The notes below the pieces were generated by a model. It was not told where the DNA came from, ran no database searches, and worked only from the letters and a program-made list of their open reading frames with translations. Below, piece after piece: positions 1-10,100 of a DNA stretch of 64,000 bases. This stretch comes from Flavobacterium cyclinae (GTDB lineage Bacteria > Bacteroidota > Bacteroidia > Flavobacteriales > Flavobacteriaceae), in assembly GCF_021172145.1 (NCBI RefSeq), contig NZ_CP089095.1:1426001-1490000 (forward strand), in the 5' to 3' direction. A program made the position numbers and the translations under genes. The first letter of the stretch is position 1. The number at the start of each line of letters is the position of its first letter.

Positions 1-671
1 GGTAATAAAATGTCATATATAATATCTGCGTTCATTTCATCAATATTTTCAACATCTCTATTGAAAAAGTTTTGATCAATTAAATTGTTTAGGCTTCCAA
101 ATGAACCACTTTCAATTTTCTGTCTATTATTATCAGTTAAAGCATCTAATCCATTTTCTTGGACAATATTGAGGTTTATTAATGGGATTTTATGAACTAG
201 ACGATAAAGAAGTGATTCATAATCGTTATTATTGATATTCTCTTTATGTTTTTTAAATACTTCTTCCTCTAAAATTTTATTTTCAATAAAACCTTTAATA
301 TTTTGTTGTTGCTGCACTAGTGCTTGATTTAACTTTTCTACTTCAGAATCATTATATAAAACAATTTGCTTTTTGAACAAATATGGGTCTTCCTCAATCT
401 CCAAAACCAAACTTTGAAAATTTTCAAAATTTTCAACTCTGTGTAAGATTAATAAATTTACATTCTTATCAAACCATTCATTATTTATTATTTTTTTTGC
501 TTCTTCAAAATAATTCACCTGATTTTCAATAACATTAATTAGGTTATCTGTTTCTATTATTAACCAATAAGATTTTTTATTAATATCATCAAATGAATAA
601 AAAGAACCTATTTCCAATTCAGTATTAATAAGTCCTAATTGAGAAAATATGCTGTTAATTATTGTTTTCAT
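1..671 (-). CDS. N-terminal part of ABC-3C middle-component-like protein (cut by left edge)
   Basis: An open frame of 223 codons reads leftwards from an ATG at 671 and leaves the window at base 1, so the C-terminus is missing. The product begins MKTIINSIFSQLGLINTE, has an early YWLIIETDN stretch, and shows no signal peptide or membrane segment. Its start lies inside the upstream nuclease-like gene, a 17-base overlap that implies translational coupling. Known: ABC three-component (ABC-3C) loci encode an ATPase, a middle component and an effector in tight operons. Inference: this is the middle component and an ABC ATPase gene should follow beyond the left edge. The assignment rests on context and remembered resemblance, so it is moderate. 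Confidence 0.5.
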   Translation of the reverse strand, partial: MKTIINSIFSQLGLINTELEIGSFYSFDDINKKSYWLIIETDNLINVIENQVNYFEEAKKIINNEWFDKNVNLLILHRVENFENFQSLVLEIEEDPYLFKKQIVLYNDSEVEKLNQALVQQQQNIKGFIENKILEEEVFKKHKENINNNDYESLLYRLVHKIPLINLNIVQENGLDALTDNNRQKIESGSFGSLNNLIDQNFFNRDVENIDEMNADIIYDILL

Positions 672-1968
672 TTAGTTTTTGTTTTGCTTGTTCTAAATCA
701 ATTAATGAAATCTTTTTCCATTTTGTAATTTTATCATATTCAGAAGAAGTTGAATTATTTAAAATGTCAATATCCGATTGGTTTATTCTAGTTGATTTAT
801 TTGCTTCTTCAATAATAGATGACACATTACATCCTTCTGTAATTACATAATCTGAATTAAAAGGCACTTCAATCAGTGTATCTAATGCAGTGTTTAGTAT
901 ATCTATTGAAATATTTTGTTTACTTGCAGATGAATTTGAAACAATTATACTTGAAGGAAAATATTTTTTACTTTGACTATCTGTCCAACCTATTTTATTT
1001 ATTTCATCTGGACTTCTAATCCCATGAAGGATACTTAAAAAAGCAGTTTTCACTTCATTTATTAGCAGGGAATTATCTTTGTATTCTTGAAGTGTTGAAA
1101 ATTTTACATGTCTATGAGGCATTATTTTTTGCAGAAATCCCTCAAATTGTAGATTATTCAAACTATTAAAATATACCAAATATTGATGTAGTTTAATTTG
1201 AGCATCATTATCAATTTCATCCTCGTGTTCAAGGCAAAATTCTTGGTAATATCTGTTTAAGTCAATCTTAAGTTTCTTAATAAAATAGTTTTTATCTTGC
1301 TGAATACTTGTTAAGTCAGCGATAAGAATATCTCTAAATCTATTCAATGAAATTGTACTATAATATGCAGATTTATTTATTGAATCTCCGTTTGGTGAAT
1401 GATTTTGGGCATGAATTAAAACAATATTATTGGTTATTAAAGATTCTAGTTCATTACATAAAATTTCCAAGTAATTATCATTTGATAAATGTATTAATCC
1501 TAATTTATTCAAACAATTGCTAGCTTTAACTTTTATTTTGTCTTGCAACTCTTCAATTTTACAATAAGGATTACCATCATACTCATAAATTTTAAGCTTT
1601 GCATGCTTAGCTTCAATATCTGCTTTAGTTTCTTCATTCTCTATTGCTAAATGAAAATAGGCTTCATCATCACAAGGGAAATTGTCTTTCCTTTGTTCTA
1701 ATTTTTCAAAAGCTTCTTTATATCTTGAATAATAATGGCTTTTGACAGCCTTTACTTGATGTAGCGTTATTGGTTTGGGTTCGTTATTTTCATATCGTAT
1801 TATCGCAAAATCTTCTAATGAATCAAGCTGTAAATGCAATCCATCAACACTATCTTTTTCGTTTATTAATTTTAATACATGATATAAAGCAACTTTACCT
1901 TGATATATAAATCCATTCCAAGTATCAGCTGCTGAATGAATATCATTAGGATTTATTAGTTGAATCAT
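655..1968 (-). CDS. ABC-3C effector-like protein with PD-(D/E)xK-type N-terminal domain
   Basis: 437 aa, cytosolic. Residues about 12-30 hold a WNGFIYQGKVALYHVL segment, followed near residues 50-75 by an acidic strand (LEDFAII) and LHQVKAV. The spacing of D and QxK matches PD-(D/E)xK nucleases of the Cap4/ABC-3C effector type. The C-terminal third has no recognisable motif and would be the family's C-terminal domain. The start ATG (1966-1968) is unambiguous; the stop overlaps the next gene by 17 bases. Known: such proteins are DNA-degrading effectors in ABC-3C and CBASS-like defence. Inference: phage-triggered nuclease controlled by the neighbouring middle component and an ATPase outside the window. 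An AbiE-type pair directly upstream strengthens the defence context. Confidence 0.55.
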   Translation of the reverse strand: MIQLINPNDIHSAADTWNGFIYQGKVALYHVLKLINEKDSVDGLHLQLDSLEDFAIIRYENNEPKPITLHQVKAVKSHYYSRYKEAFEKLEQRKDNFPCDDEAYFHLAIENEETKADIEAKHAKLKIYEYDGNPYCKIEELQDKIKVKASNCLNKLGLIHLSNDNYLEILCNELESLITNNIVLIHAQNHSPNGDSINKSAYYSTISLNRFRDILIADLTSIQQDKNYFIKKLKIDLNRYYQEFCLEHEDEIDNDAQIKLHQYLVYFNSLNNLQFEGFLQKIMPHRHVKFSTLQEYKDNSLLINEVKTAFLSILHGIRSPDEINKIGWTDSQSKKYFPSSIIVSNSSASKQNISIDILNTALDTLIEVPFNSDYVITEGCNVSSIIEEANKSTRINQSDIDILNNSTSSEYDKITKWKKISLIDLEQAKQKLNENNN

Positions 1969-1988
1969 AAATTATTTTTTATTTTAAA

Positions 1989-2987
1989 TTATTTAGCTCT
2001 AAATATTTCATTTAGATTTTTTAATTTACCAATCAATTCTTCAAACTCCAATGTTTCTCCATAAATCATAAATTCCTGCATGGCTTGGTAGTCTTTTTTC
2101 CAAAGTTCAGTTACTTCTGCTGGTGGAATAAAATTTATTGTTTGTGGTGTGTGTAAATCATAAGAAATTCCTCTTATAGGTGTGTATTTACTTCGGTGTT
2201 GGACTAGTGTTTCGAATAGCTCTTTATTTTTTATTGCTTCTTTTCCATAATCGTGGTCCATTAGTTTTTCTATATCGTAAAGATGTCTTGACATTCTGTA
2301 ATGTCTTATGTTTTCAATTGGCTTAAGAAATTCTTCATGCAGCAACATTATTTTTTCTAAAAAGGTTTTAGTTGGCACTACAACAATTACTTCAAATGGT
2401 TGAATGGTAAAAACTTGTTCTGGATAAATCTGACCAATAATTGATTGAATTGTTTTCTGTTCGTTTGGTTCTAGTAAAGCTCTTGCTCCTAATTCAATGA
2501 TAACTCTTTGCGGAATGTATTCTCCTTGTTCAACGATTGACTTGTATTCTAATTCTATACGATGCGGATCACTAGTATCATCTATTTCATCATCAAAGAT
2601 TAAATTATAATTTTCTTTATTTACTCCCAGCTTTTCTAGTTCTGAAATCAATTCTTCTTTAAATTCTCCGACTATAAAATTACCTGAAGCTTTACGAAGT
2701 TTTTTTATTTGTGTTTTTGATAATTCACCCTCAAATCCTAAGATTGTTCTATCAATTGATAAGTCAATATCCTCTGAGAAACGTTCTATTAAGTTATAAG
2801 CTTTGCTTAGAGATGTGCCACCTTTGAAAACTAAATGTTGTGCAAATTTTGATGAAAATATGGCTTTTAACGTAATGGTTACCCACCAATCTTTTTCAAT
2901 TGCATCTGTAGGAAGTCCTGTTTGATTATTGACTTGGTTTAGTATTTCAAGTCGTCTCTTTTCGGATAGTTTTAGCCACTCGTTCAT
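1989..2987 (-). CDS. AbiEii/AbiGii-family nucleotidyltransferase toxin
   Basis: 332 aa. The nucleotidyltransferase signature is clear: KGGTSLSKAY at residues 55-64 and SEDIDLSID at 71-79, with the catalytic acidic pair D73/D75. This is the DUF1814/AbiEii family. Known: AbiEii is the toxin of type IV toxin-antitoxin systems and abortive-infection loci; members transfer nucleotides to RNA targets such as tRNA acceptor stems. The gene starts one base after the stop of the AbiEi-like gene at 2989-3591, the usual antitoxin-first order. Length matches the family. Inference: a working AbiE-type abortive-infection module; only its target is unknown. Confidence 0.85.
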   Translation of the reverse strand: MNEWLKLSEKRRLEILNQVNNQTGLPTDAIEKDWWVTITLKAIFSSKFAQHLVFKGGTSLSKAYNLIERFSEDIDLSIDRTILGFEGELSKTQIKKLRKASGNFIVGEFKEELISELEKLGVNKENYNLIFDDEIDDTSDPHRIELEYKSIVEQGEYIPQRVIIELGARALLEPNEQKTIQSIIGQIYPEQVFTIQPFEVIVVVPTKTFLEKIMLLHEEFLKPIENIRHYRMSRHLYDIEKLMDHDYGKEAIKNKELFETLVQHRSKYTPIRGISYDLHTPQTINFIPPAEVTELWKKDYQAMQEFMIYGETLEFEELIGKLKNLNEIFRAK

Positions 2988-2988
2988 A

Positions 2989-3591
2989 TTAGTCTTTATT
3001 TATTAATTCAAGGATTGTATTTCTAATCCATGTTGGTGCTGCAACACTATCTTCTTTTATACTCTCAATCGTCATTTGTTGCAATACTTTCTTAATTTTT
3101 TGTTTCGCATTTTCATCTACATTTTCTTTGCCTAACTCTTTTAATGCTTGAATTACGATGTTCAGTTTTTTATCTTTAATAGTCAGATTTTTAGGAGTGG
3201 TTTTTTTGAATGTGATGGTTCTTTTACCTACTTTAATTTTTCTTGGTGCTCCATCGGTCAAATAGACCACGTTCATAGGTACTTGTGTGGATAAACCCAA
3301 TTGTTGTAATGCTTGTACACCTGTAGAAATAATTCTTGCTTTATCTCTTTTGGCAATAGCTAAAGCTATTTCTTCTGTTGAAGGAAATAGCGTACCAAGT
3401 ACTTTATCTTTTTTTGGATAAAGATAAATACCGTGTGCTAATCGAGTTATGACTTCTTTTTTTTCTAGTCTTTGCATTACTTTTTTTATGTTTTCAGTTG
3501 TTCCAAATTCTATGAAATCTGAAATGAATAAAATACTTCCCTTTTTTAAGGATTCAATTTTTTTTTCTATTTGGTTATGAATAGAATACAT
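2989..3591 (-). CDS. AbiEi-like antitoxin / transcriptional autorepressor (DUF6088-like)
   Basis: 200 aa. Residues about 1-60 form a winged-helix-like N-terminus (ISDFIEFGTTENIKKVMQ, then HGIYLYPKKD); the rest resembles the DUF6088/AbiEi C-terminal region (STGVQALQQLGLSTQVP, then VYLTDGAPRKIKVG). Known: AbiEi antitoxins bind the operon promoter through the winged helix and neutralise AbiEii without stable protein-protein contact (type IV). The gene is first in the two-gene operon and lies one base from the toxin. About 170 bases upstream (3592-3762) carry no gene and would hold the promoter and operator. Confidence 0.75.
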   Translation of the reverse strand: MYSIHNQIEKKIESLKKGSILFISDFIEFGTTENIKKVMQRLEKKEVITRLAHGIYLYPKKDKVLGTLFPSTEEIALAIAKRDKARIISTGVQALQQLGLSTQVPMNVVYLTDGAPRKIKVGKRTITFKKTTPKNLTIKDKKLNIVIQALKELGKENVDENAKQKIKKVLQQMTIESIKEDSVAAPTWIRNTILELINKD

Positions 3592-3762
3592 GGTGTTAGT
3601 GGTTAAATGGTTGTCCCAAATTTAGTAAAAAAAAGGGACAAAATGAATTTATATTTCTTTATCAAATATAAATATCTGTAATAAGAAGAAAGAACATAAA
3701 GCAAAGGTTAAATTTAGATTTTACATGTTTATTCTTTTAACAGTAAACTTATTTTTAATTGG

Positions 3763-4413
3763 TTACCTATAGCGTTCTAATAATTCAAAACCTTCAAAAG
3801 TTTCTTTTACTGGAATTTGAAAACACTTTCCAATATTTTTAAAATTTTGAATATTTAATTTATTTTCTTGAATCCATTCAATTGAAAACATTCTTAAATT
3901 ATTGGAATTTGGTATGTTATCGATGTTTTCATATACCGCAATTATGATTGGTGTTTTTGTAAAATCCATCATATTTTTATGCATGTAATAGTGTTGGACT
4001 TTAAAATTAAAAACTAATTGACCATTTGCCTCATAAAATTTTCTGCACTTTACGTCTATTTCTAAATTTCTAATATTTCGGATTAAGAAGTCACCTCTTT
4101 TTATTGGAACTTTTTTTGCTGTTTCTGTATAGGATTTAAAACTTTCTTGGTCTTGGAAAAGTTCTTCTAAGATTAGATTATTTTTTTTTGCTTGTTTTTT
4201 GAAGATTTCTTGAGCTTTTATGCCAGCCCTATACCAATCGTTAGCCCAAATTGCATATTTTTTTGAGTCTATAACTTTTTCAGGTATCCAATGTGATTCA
4301 CCTTGGTAAATGATAGTATCCTCTCTAATATCTAAAACTGCTAATTCATAGTCATTTTTTGCATATTGGTGAACGAGTTCATTATTATCTATGTTTATGA
4401 TGTGAAATCCCAT
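3763..4413 (-). CDS. Uncharacterised protein, possible restriction-like fold
   Basis: 216 aa, soluble, no signal peptide. I do not recognise the family. Residues about 107-150 read GDFLIRNIRNLEIDVKCRKFY and then VFNFKVQHYY; the D-x-K pattern in EIDVKCR after a hydrophobic strand is compatible with a PD-(D/E)xK-like core, but this is inference only. The gene stands alone, preceded by one of the window's shared operator/-7 promoters (4465-4511). About 170 bases separate its stop from the AbiE operon. It could be an orphan nuclease or a member of the same regulon as the giant-protein modules; function unknown. Confidence 0.6.
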   Translation of the reverse strand: MGFHIINIDNNELVHQYAKNDYELAVLDIREDTIIYQGESHWIPEKVIDSKKYAIWANDWYRAGIKAQEIFKKQAKKNNLILEELFQDQESFKSYTETAKKVPIKRGDFLIRNIRNLEIDVKCRKFYEANGQLVFNFKVQHYYMHKNMMDFTKTPIIIAVYENIDNIPNSNNLRMFSIEWIQENKLNIQNFKNIGKCFQIPVKETFEGFELLERYR

Positions 4414-4464
4414 TGTTAATTTTTTAAATGCATTTACTAAAATCTACTAAGAGTAGTACTATTT

Positions 4465-4511
4465 CAAAAGTAGTATTTTTCTATTTTTTTCTAATTAAGT
4501 ATAAATACGTA
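4465..4511 (-). promoter_or_regulatory. Shared-operator promoter of the 3763-4413 gene
   Basis: Read on the minus strand, a 16-mer near-palindrome TACGTATTTATACTTA (4496-4511) is followed after exactly 23 bp by a -7 box TACTTTTG (4465-4472), matching the Bacteroidota TAnnTTTG consensus. It is one of ten sites in the window with the same geometry. Confidence 0.65.
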
Positions 4512-4597
4512 ATTTTAGATAGATAAAATTATCATGGTTTAATGAAAATTAATAAGAGAGAATGAATTTTCTCCAGTTTAGTAAAATAAATTCTGTA

Positions 4598-4606
4598 GGG
4601 GGGGGG
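4598..4606. repeat. Nine-base G homopolymer
   Basis: Nine consecutive G in a very AT-rich intergenic stretch between the gene at 3763-4413 and the pseudogene at 4708-4958. Such tracts slip during replication; here it is not inside a reading frame, so any effect would be on transcription. It may also mark poor assembly. Confidence 0.6.
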
Positions 4607-4707
4607 TGTAATTAAAAATTAGAAATAATATAAGAAGCCTCTCTTGATTTAATGGTTAGTACCAGATAATAAACCCACCTTCTTTCTTAATTGTGTTTTA
4701 AATGGTA

Positions 4708-4958
4708 TCAAATATCTCTTTTTTGACTCTTCTTAATTGTCTTTGTCATTACTTTCCGAACCGTCTCTATTTTTTGTGCTTGTTCTTCTGATGTCATTAA
4801 TTCCCATTTTAATTTATGGGAGATTTCCATAATATTACTCTATCTCAGCTTCAACGGTCTTACTATGTTTATGTAATTTTTCTTTGGTCTCAAATCCTAC
4901 AAAAATAATTAGGATACAATTCATCATTTCTTTTTTCTAATTGATATAATTTACCCAT
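4708..4958 (-). pseudogene. Decayed paralogue of the 84-aa coiled-coil gene at 22238-22492
   Basis: Translating the minus strand in pieces gives MGKLYQLEKRNDELYPNYF, then after a frameshift FETKEKLHKHSK ending at a stop, then after another shift LKWELMTSEEQ and a Lys-rich tail. These align in order with the intact 84-aa protein (LKKRNEELNPLVF, FKTEKELNNYTK, LEWELMTPEEK). The total length, 251 bases, is close to the intact gene's 255. Position is also parallel: each lies at the downstream end of a giant-protein module. The last piece, from an ATG at 4830, could still encode 40 aa, but most likely the whole is a relic of module duplication. Confidence 0.75.
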
Positions 4959-5060
4959 GATAATGTTATCATTCGAATTTGTCAATTAATTGTTCTGACT
5001 TTAGTAGGTTATATTTTTTTTAAGCTTATAAGGTCTTTTTTAACGAAATGGAATAATTGC

Positions 5061-5696
5061 TTAATATTTAAAAGTATAAATTTTTGTAAATTCTCTGTAA
5101 GTTGTATCTTTTTTTATCAGTAAATTTACTTTAAGTTCTTTATGTTCATAGGTCTCTTTATAGATATTTTGATGTTCAGCTTCAAATTCTTTAATACTCT
5201 TATAGCGTATTGTATCATTAAAATATTTGTTGCTTTCTTTGCAATTTGCCTTAATAATTTCCAACTCTTTTATTAATGATTTTGCAATAGTATCTCTTTT
5301 AGGATAAAATTTGAGAAGCCTATATTCAATAACTTTGTTTAGATTAGGATTTTCTTCAAAATAATCTGGTTGTAAAAGTTCAAAAGTTTTTATGTTGAAA
5401 ATAGGAATTTGTGACGGAGTTCCTCCTTCTGCATTAGCGTATATATGTGATGTTATACCTGAAATTATTTCATTTTTTTGTTGCTTAATTTCTATTTCAT
5501 AAGGAATATATAATAACAAAGCATCCGTATCTAAATGCGAAGTTAACAGTACATCTTTATTTGGTAATTCATTTACAGTTATTATCGAGTCATCTGCCTC
5601 TTCATCTAAAATTGTATTAAAATTTTTTACTCTTCCGTTACAACTAATCAAAACTGATGATAATAAGATTATTACTATTTTTAAGAAAAATTTCAT
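5061..5696 (-). CDS. Lipoprotein, candidate periplasmic immunity protein
   Basis: 211 aa with a type II signal peptide: a hydrophobic stretch of residues 3-17 and lipobox LISC at 16-19, so Cys19 would be lipidated. The mature part is a soluble, charged domain with no recognised motif. It begins three bases after the stop of the 455-aa effector-like gene, hence the same transcript. Known: immunity proteins to periplasm-acting effectors are often lipoproteins encoded just downstream of the effector. Inference: immunity to the product of 5700-7067. An accessory envelope protein cannot be excluded. Confidence 0.6.
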   Translation of the reverse strand: MKFFLKIVIILLSSVLISCNGRVKNFNTILDEEADDSIITVNELPNKDVLLTSHLDTDALLLYIPYEIEIKQQKNEIISGITSHIYANAEGGTPSQIPIFNIKTFELLQPDYFEENPNLNKVIEYRLLKFYPKRDTIAKSLIKELEIIKANCKESNKYFNDTIRYKSIKEFEAEHQNIYKETYEHKELKVNLLIKKDTTYREFTKIYTFKY

Positions 5697-5699
5697 AGT

Positions 5700-7067
5700 T
5701 TAAAGTTTGGTTAATTTATCAGCAATAAAGATACATTCAATTATTATTCTAGGGTCTTCTCTATAATTATCTTTTTCTTCTCTATAAAATATTGTATGAA
5801 TCCATTCAGAAGTTGAAATTGAATTTTGATCTCTAAATTTAATTAAATTATCAATAGTTAGAAAATCTCCTTTTAATAATTTATTTAATGTTTTGGTTGA
5901 AACGGCAATGTGTTTCATTTTTAAAAAATCTTTTCTAATAAGTGTAGATTTATCAATATATTCAATACATGCTTTTAACCCTTTTTGTTTTGCTTTTTCA
6001 AAGTCTACAAAAGCCGCTTTTTTTAATTCAGATATAATTTCATTAAAATGCGGAATAATAACAAACTGAGTTAGAATATCTACAGCCCAACCTACTGGAG
6101 TAGGGTTAGGAATTGTCCCAAATCCATCTTTAAACATTATATCAGTTAAAGAAGTAAAATCCCAAATATTTATAATTTCCTTACTTAATTTTAAGGTATT
6201 GTTAAGAACACCATTATTTGTAAAATAATCAATTTGACTAATTCCTTTTGTAGTTACAACTTTACCATTATTTACGTATTTATTTTTAAATCCAAAATTT
6301 GAAGCTTTAATTATATTTACATTTGTACCTTCATTATTGTAAATATGATATTGATATAATCTAGATTTTTCTCTTTTAATTATATCTAAACTATTGGTAA
6401 CCAGATTACCTTGTTTTAGTGTTCGACAACCAATAAAAAAACGTGCATCATCAAGTTTTTCAGTAACTAAATCATTTACTTTTGATGCATCACCTATTGC
6501 AAAAATTATTGTTTCACCCATTGAAGTTAATAGTTCAGGTAGACTATATCCATCAATTGGTGTATTTAAATAAATATATCTTAATGACCTACTAACATTT
6601 AGTGTACTATATAATCGTTCACCTAGAAATAAAAAATCTTTTTGATAAGCAACCCAATATAACTCTATTTCAAATCCAAAATCTTTATCTAAGATACTAT
6701 CCCATATATTTAATAGTGATATTTCTATTGTTGCTTTCTGATTTTTAATTTTTACAGTTTTGATATATTCCCTTTTAATTAGATTTTTTTTATCATTTGA
6801 TATTGCTGGAAATTTTTCATCAGGTTTTCTTAAATCACCATCGTCTTCAAAAAGCTTTAGTTTAATTTCTTTACCTTCAAACTTCCTTGATGTTTTGATG
6901 TTAAAATAAACTAACTCATCTAAATTAGCTTTAGTGATTGGTTGCATACCATTTTTATCTGAACTCCAATAACCGTTAATAATATTAATATCATCATCAG
7001 AATTAATATTATTTTGTTCAGTTTTTAATCCTAACCTATCAACTTTACTTATTTCTGGATTTTTCAT
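5700..7067 (-). CDS. Effector-like protein with N-terminal Ig-like secretion domain
   Basis: 455 aa, no signal peptide. Residues about 24-125 (INGYWSSDKNG, then LVYFNIKTSRKFEGKEIKL, then VKIKNQKATIEISL) resemble the beta-sandwich domain at the start of many Bacteroidota type VI or related effectors, written from memory as YW...GD.V.L...EGE. The middle and C-terminal part (about 150-455) is not recognised; a hydrophobic stretch lies near residues 325-345. The gene follows the giant gene across a strong terminator (7097-7123) and is followed by a lipoprotein. Inference: a cargo or effector of the giant-protein module with the lipoprotein as partner. The toxic activity, if any, cannot be named. 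Confidence 0.5.
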   Translation of the reverse strand: MKNPEISKVDRLGLKTEQNNINSDDDINIINGYWSSDKNGMQPITKANLDELVYFNIKTSRKFEGKEIKLKLFEDDGDLRKPDEKFPAISNDKKNLIKREYIKTVKIKNQKATIEISLLNIWDSILDKDFGFEIELYWVAYQKDFLFLGERLYSTLNVSRSLRYIYLNTPIDGYSLPELLTSMGETIIFAIGDASKVNDLVTEKLDDARFFIGCRTLKQGNLVTNSLDIIKREKSRLYQYHIYNNEGTNVNIIKASNFGFKNKYVNNGKVVTTKGISQIDYFTNNGVLNNTLKLSKEIINIWDFTSLTDIMFKDGFGTIPNPTPVGWAVDILTQFVIIPHFNEIISELKKAAFVDFEKAKQKGLKACIEYIDKSTLIRKDFLKMKHIAVSTKTLNKLLKGDFLTIDNLIKFRDQNSISTSEWIHTIFYREEKDNYREDPRIIIECIFIADKLTKL

Positions 7068-7096
7068 GAATTCATTTTAATCTATATTAAAAAATA

Positions 7097-7123
7097 AAAA
7101 GGTGGTGAATTACACCACCTTTT
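7097..7123 (-). terminator. Intrinsic terminator after giant gene 1
   Basis: An 11-bp perfect stem (AAAAGGTGGTG / CACCACCTTTT) with a 5-base loop ends in a T tract on the minus strand. It lies between the stop of the 1237-aa gene and the effector gene, so the giant protein would be made in excess over its downstream partner. The second module has a terminator in the same place (25288-25318). Confidence 0.85.
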
Positions 7124-7132
7124 GTTAATTAC

Positions 7133-10100
7133 TTAATTAGGATACAAAGTTGTATCGCTTGTGCCTGTTCCAATAATGCGAGCATCTTCTTGTAATGTGA
7201 AAGATGTTGTGGTTTCAAGTTCATCAGGATTTTCACAATTTTCAGGTTCAGTTTCTGGGAATATTGGTAAAGGTTGATTAGGGTCAACATTTAGTCCTGT
7301 AGAATGCGCCTGTAAAATGGTTAGGGTAGTAGGTATTCTATTAATCCAATATTTACCTTGTTTTATTCCGGTTGGCTCTATCATTTCTGCCGCTATACTC
7401 ATGTATAATGGGTCACCAATTACTGGACTTTCTCCACCCATCCAAACTTTTCCTGTTTCTAAGAAATATTGTACCGCTTCTTCAAAACCAGGTCGAACAG
7501 TAACAATTACACGTGCCATTCCCGCTTGTAAGAAACTTCTAAATAAAGGATCTACATTTTCGGTTAAATAAAGTTCTTGCCATTGGCTTCTTTCTGCCCA
7601 AAAGTAAGGGTAGAAGGTATAATCTTTAATACTCCACTCAAAGGCTTGCTCTAAAAACTTAGCAGTCGAAGTATATTTATCAAGATTTTCACCTAAATAA
7701 ACTTTAAATTCATCCATTTTAACCCCTTCATTGTCATAGTCAAAGTCTTCACCAATTCCAGAAAGATAATTTTGAAGTAAATAAGCAATACAGTTATGTT
7801 TTAAAACATCACCTTCGATGATACGGTAAAAATTGCCCATTGTATCTTTTTGTTCTTCTTGTTTGGCTTTTTGTTCTGCTTCAATTGCTGCTACCTCTTC
7901 TTTGTACGCATTTAAAGCATTTGTATAAGCTTCAATAATTAAATTGAAATTTTCTTGTTTCCAAGCGTGATAAAATGAAGCTTTAGGCTGGCATTGTAGT
8001 TTTATTTCTATATTAAAACTCCCAATATTTCTTCCATGAACTTTATAATTAAAGACCTCTGACAGACTTAAACCACTAATTGGAGTACTACCATTTTTTG
8101 AAGAGTCTTTTGTATTAAAATAAAGAAATTGACCTTTTAAATTAGATAAATTAAAATGTGCGGTTAATACATAGTTCCCCTCCCAAAAACCTGAACGATT
8201 TCTTTGTTTTGTAAAGTGCCAATTTAACATTGCAGATTTAGCCTCATAATTTTCTAAAATCTCTAGATTAGAATCAAAAAACACTCCTGTGCCTTCACTT
8301 TTTGGAGAACCATTTGCATTTAATATTTGTTCTTTATTTTTTGGCTCTTCTGTTAAATTAACACCATAAACATTTGCCCAATATTCTAAAAGTTCCTTTG
8401 TTGCAGAAGTAGCATTAGGCATTTTGTATAGAGCATCCGCTTTTCTTGGATCTGTTGGTGCAACTAAAGTATTTCCTGCTATGGCAGTAGCAATTCTATG
8501 CAATCTTGCAGGTTCAGGAATCATGAACTCAAACATAGTACGTTTACCATAATTATAGATTTGGTTTTTCATTTTTTTATCTACCCATCTATAAACACCT
8601 GTAATATGTTGTGGTCTTGCTGCGTCTGGATTATCAGTTTCAGTTACTTTACCGCGATTATCATACTCATGAACATTGGTTAAACTTACTTCATTAATAA
8701 TTTTACTAATTCTTTCCTCAGAAATTTTTGTTTGGACTCTCTCCAGCGCTCTCTCTGTAATTTCTTGCGATTTAGTAACGGCTTGCCTGTTGCTTATATG
8801 CTGTGAGTTTGTTGTAGCAAAGGCTGTTCCAATTTCCATTCTATATGCTTTAGCGTCATAAGTAAAATTAGCATGAGCATTGAAAGTTGTTTGTCTGTCA
8901 ATTTCTTTAGCTACTTCCGTTTGCATTTCTGAACGGTTCACTTTTGTAGTATCCGAAATTTTCTCAACTTCTTGTGTTTTGTTCGTAGTGATAGTATCTT
9001 CTGTACGAGTAAGTTCGCTTATTGATTTATGTCTTAACTCACTCGCCATTACATTTTCGATATTTGAAACTTCACCAGGTACATAAGCATGAACAGTTTG
9101 TACTACTTTCATGTATTCAGCAACACCGAGTCTTTTTAAACCATAATGTTTGCCAAGTATAGGAGACTCATTTTCGTTAGGTAGTGTGTCTACAGGTTCA
9201 CCAACACTAATTGGTTTTAATATTAACATTCCTGTTGCTGTGAATGAAGTTTTACTATCTGGAATAAATTGGTTATTATCTGTTGGTAAATTAAGTGTTG
9301 TTTCTCTACCATTTGTAAAAAATATTTGAAACTTCAAATTACTTATTGTATTGAATAGGTTTCGCAATATTTGAGGAAAAGAAATACTATTATTAAGAAC
9401 CTGAATACTATTTATCGTTTGAGTTTGAATGCCACTATTTGTTGTAGCAGTAACAACAGCATGACTAACAGACCATGATGTATTTTCAACATTTACTTGA
9501 AATGAAACATATCGATTCGTTACAAACCATGATCTTTGAAGAACAGCTCTTAAAACATAAGAAAGATGAGGTAGATTGGTACTTATAACACTTGTGTTAT
9601 TAGAAACTGGGATTAGAACCCCTCCAACATTTGTGAATTCGTCTTGAGTTAGCGTTGCATCACTTAATACTCTTTGACTAATTGTGGAATTTTTACTTTC
9701 TATTTCATTAAAAATTTCATCATAGCTATCATTTTTAAAAGTAAATGTAAAACCATCAATATCTAATTCATCTTCACTAATAACGCTTAATTTGGCATTC
9801 TCAAGGTCAATTTCATTTTTGTAATTTTCATTGGTAAAGTATTCTAAAAAATAAGCTAAATTTTCTTTGTTTAAATTTTTTATAATGTCGTCCCAATTTA
9901 ATTCTTTTTTATAATTAAATTCAAAATTAGGCGTTTCATATTTCTCCAATTCTTCATATGCCTTTATAATTTCTTCTTCAGGAGCTTTATCTTCTTCTAA
10001 TTTATTAATATATTCCAATTGATTGAAATATGCCTGTATTGTTGCGCCAAATTCTGTATTGTACTTTTCTTGCGCTTCTTTTAATGCCTTTTCATAATTT

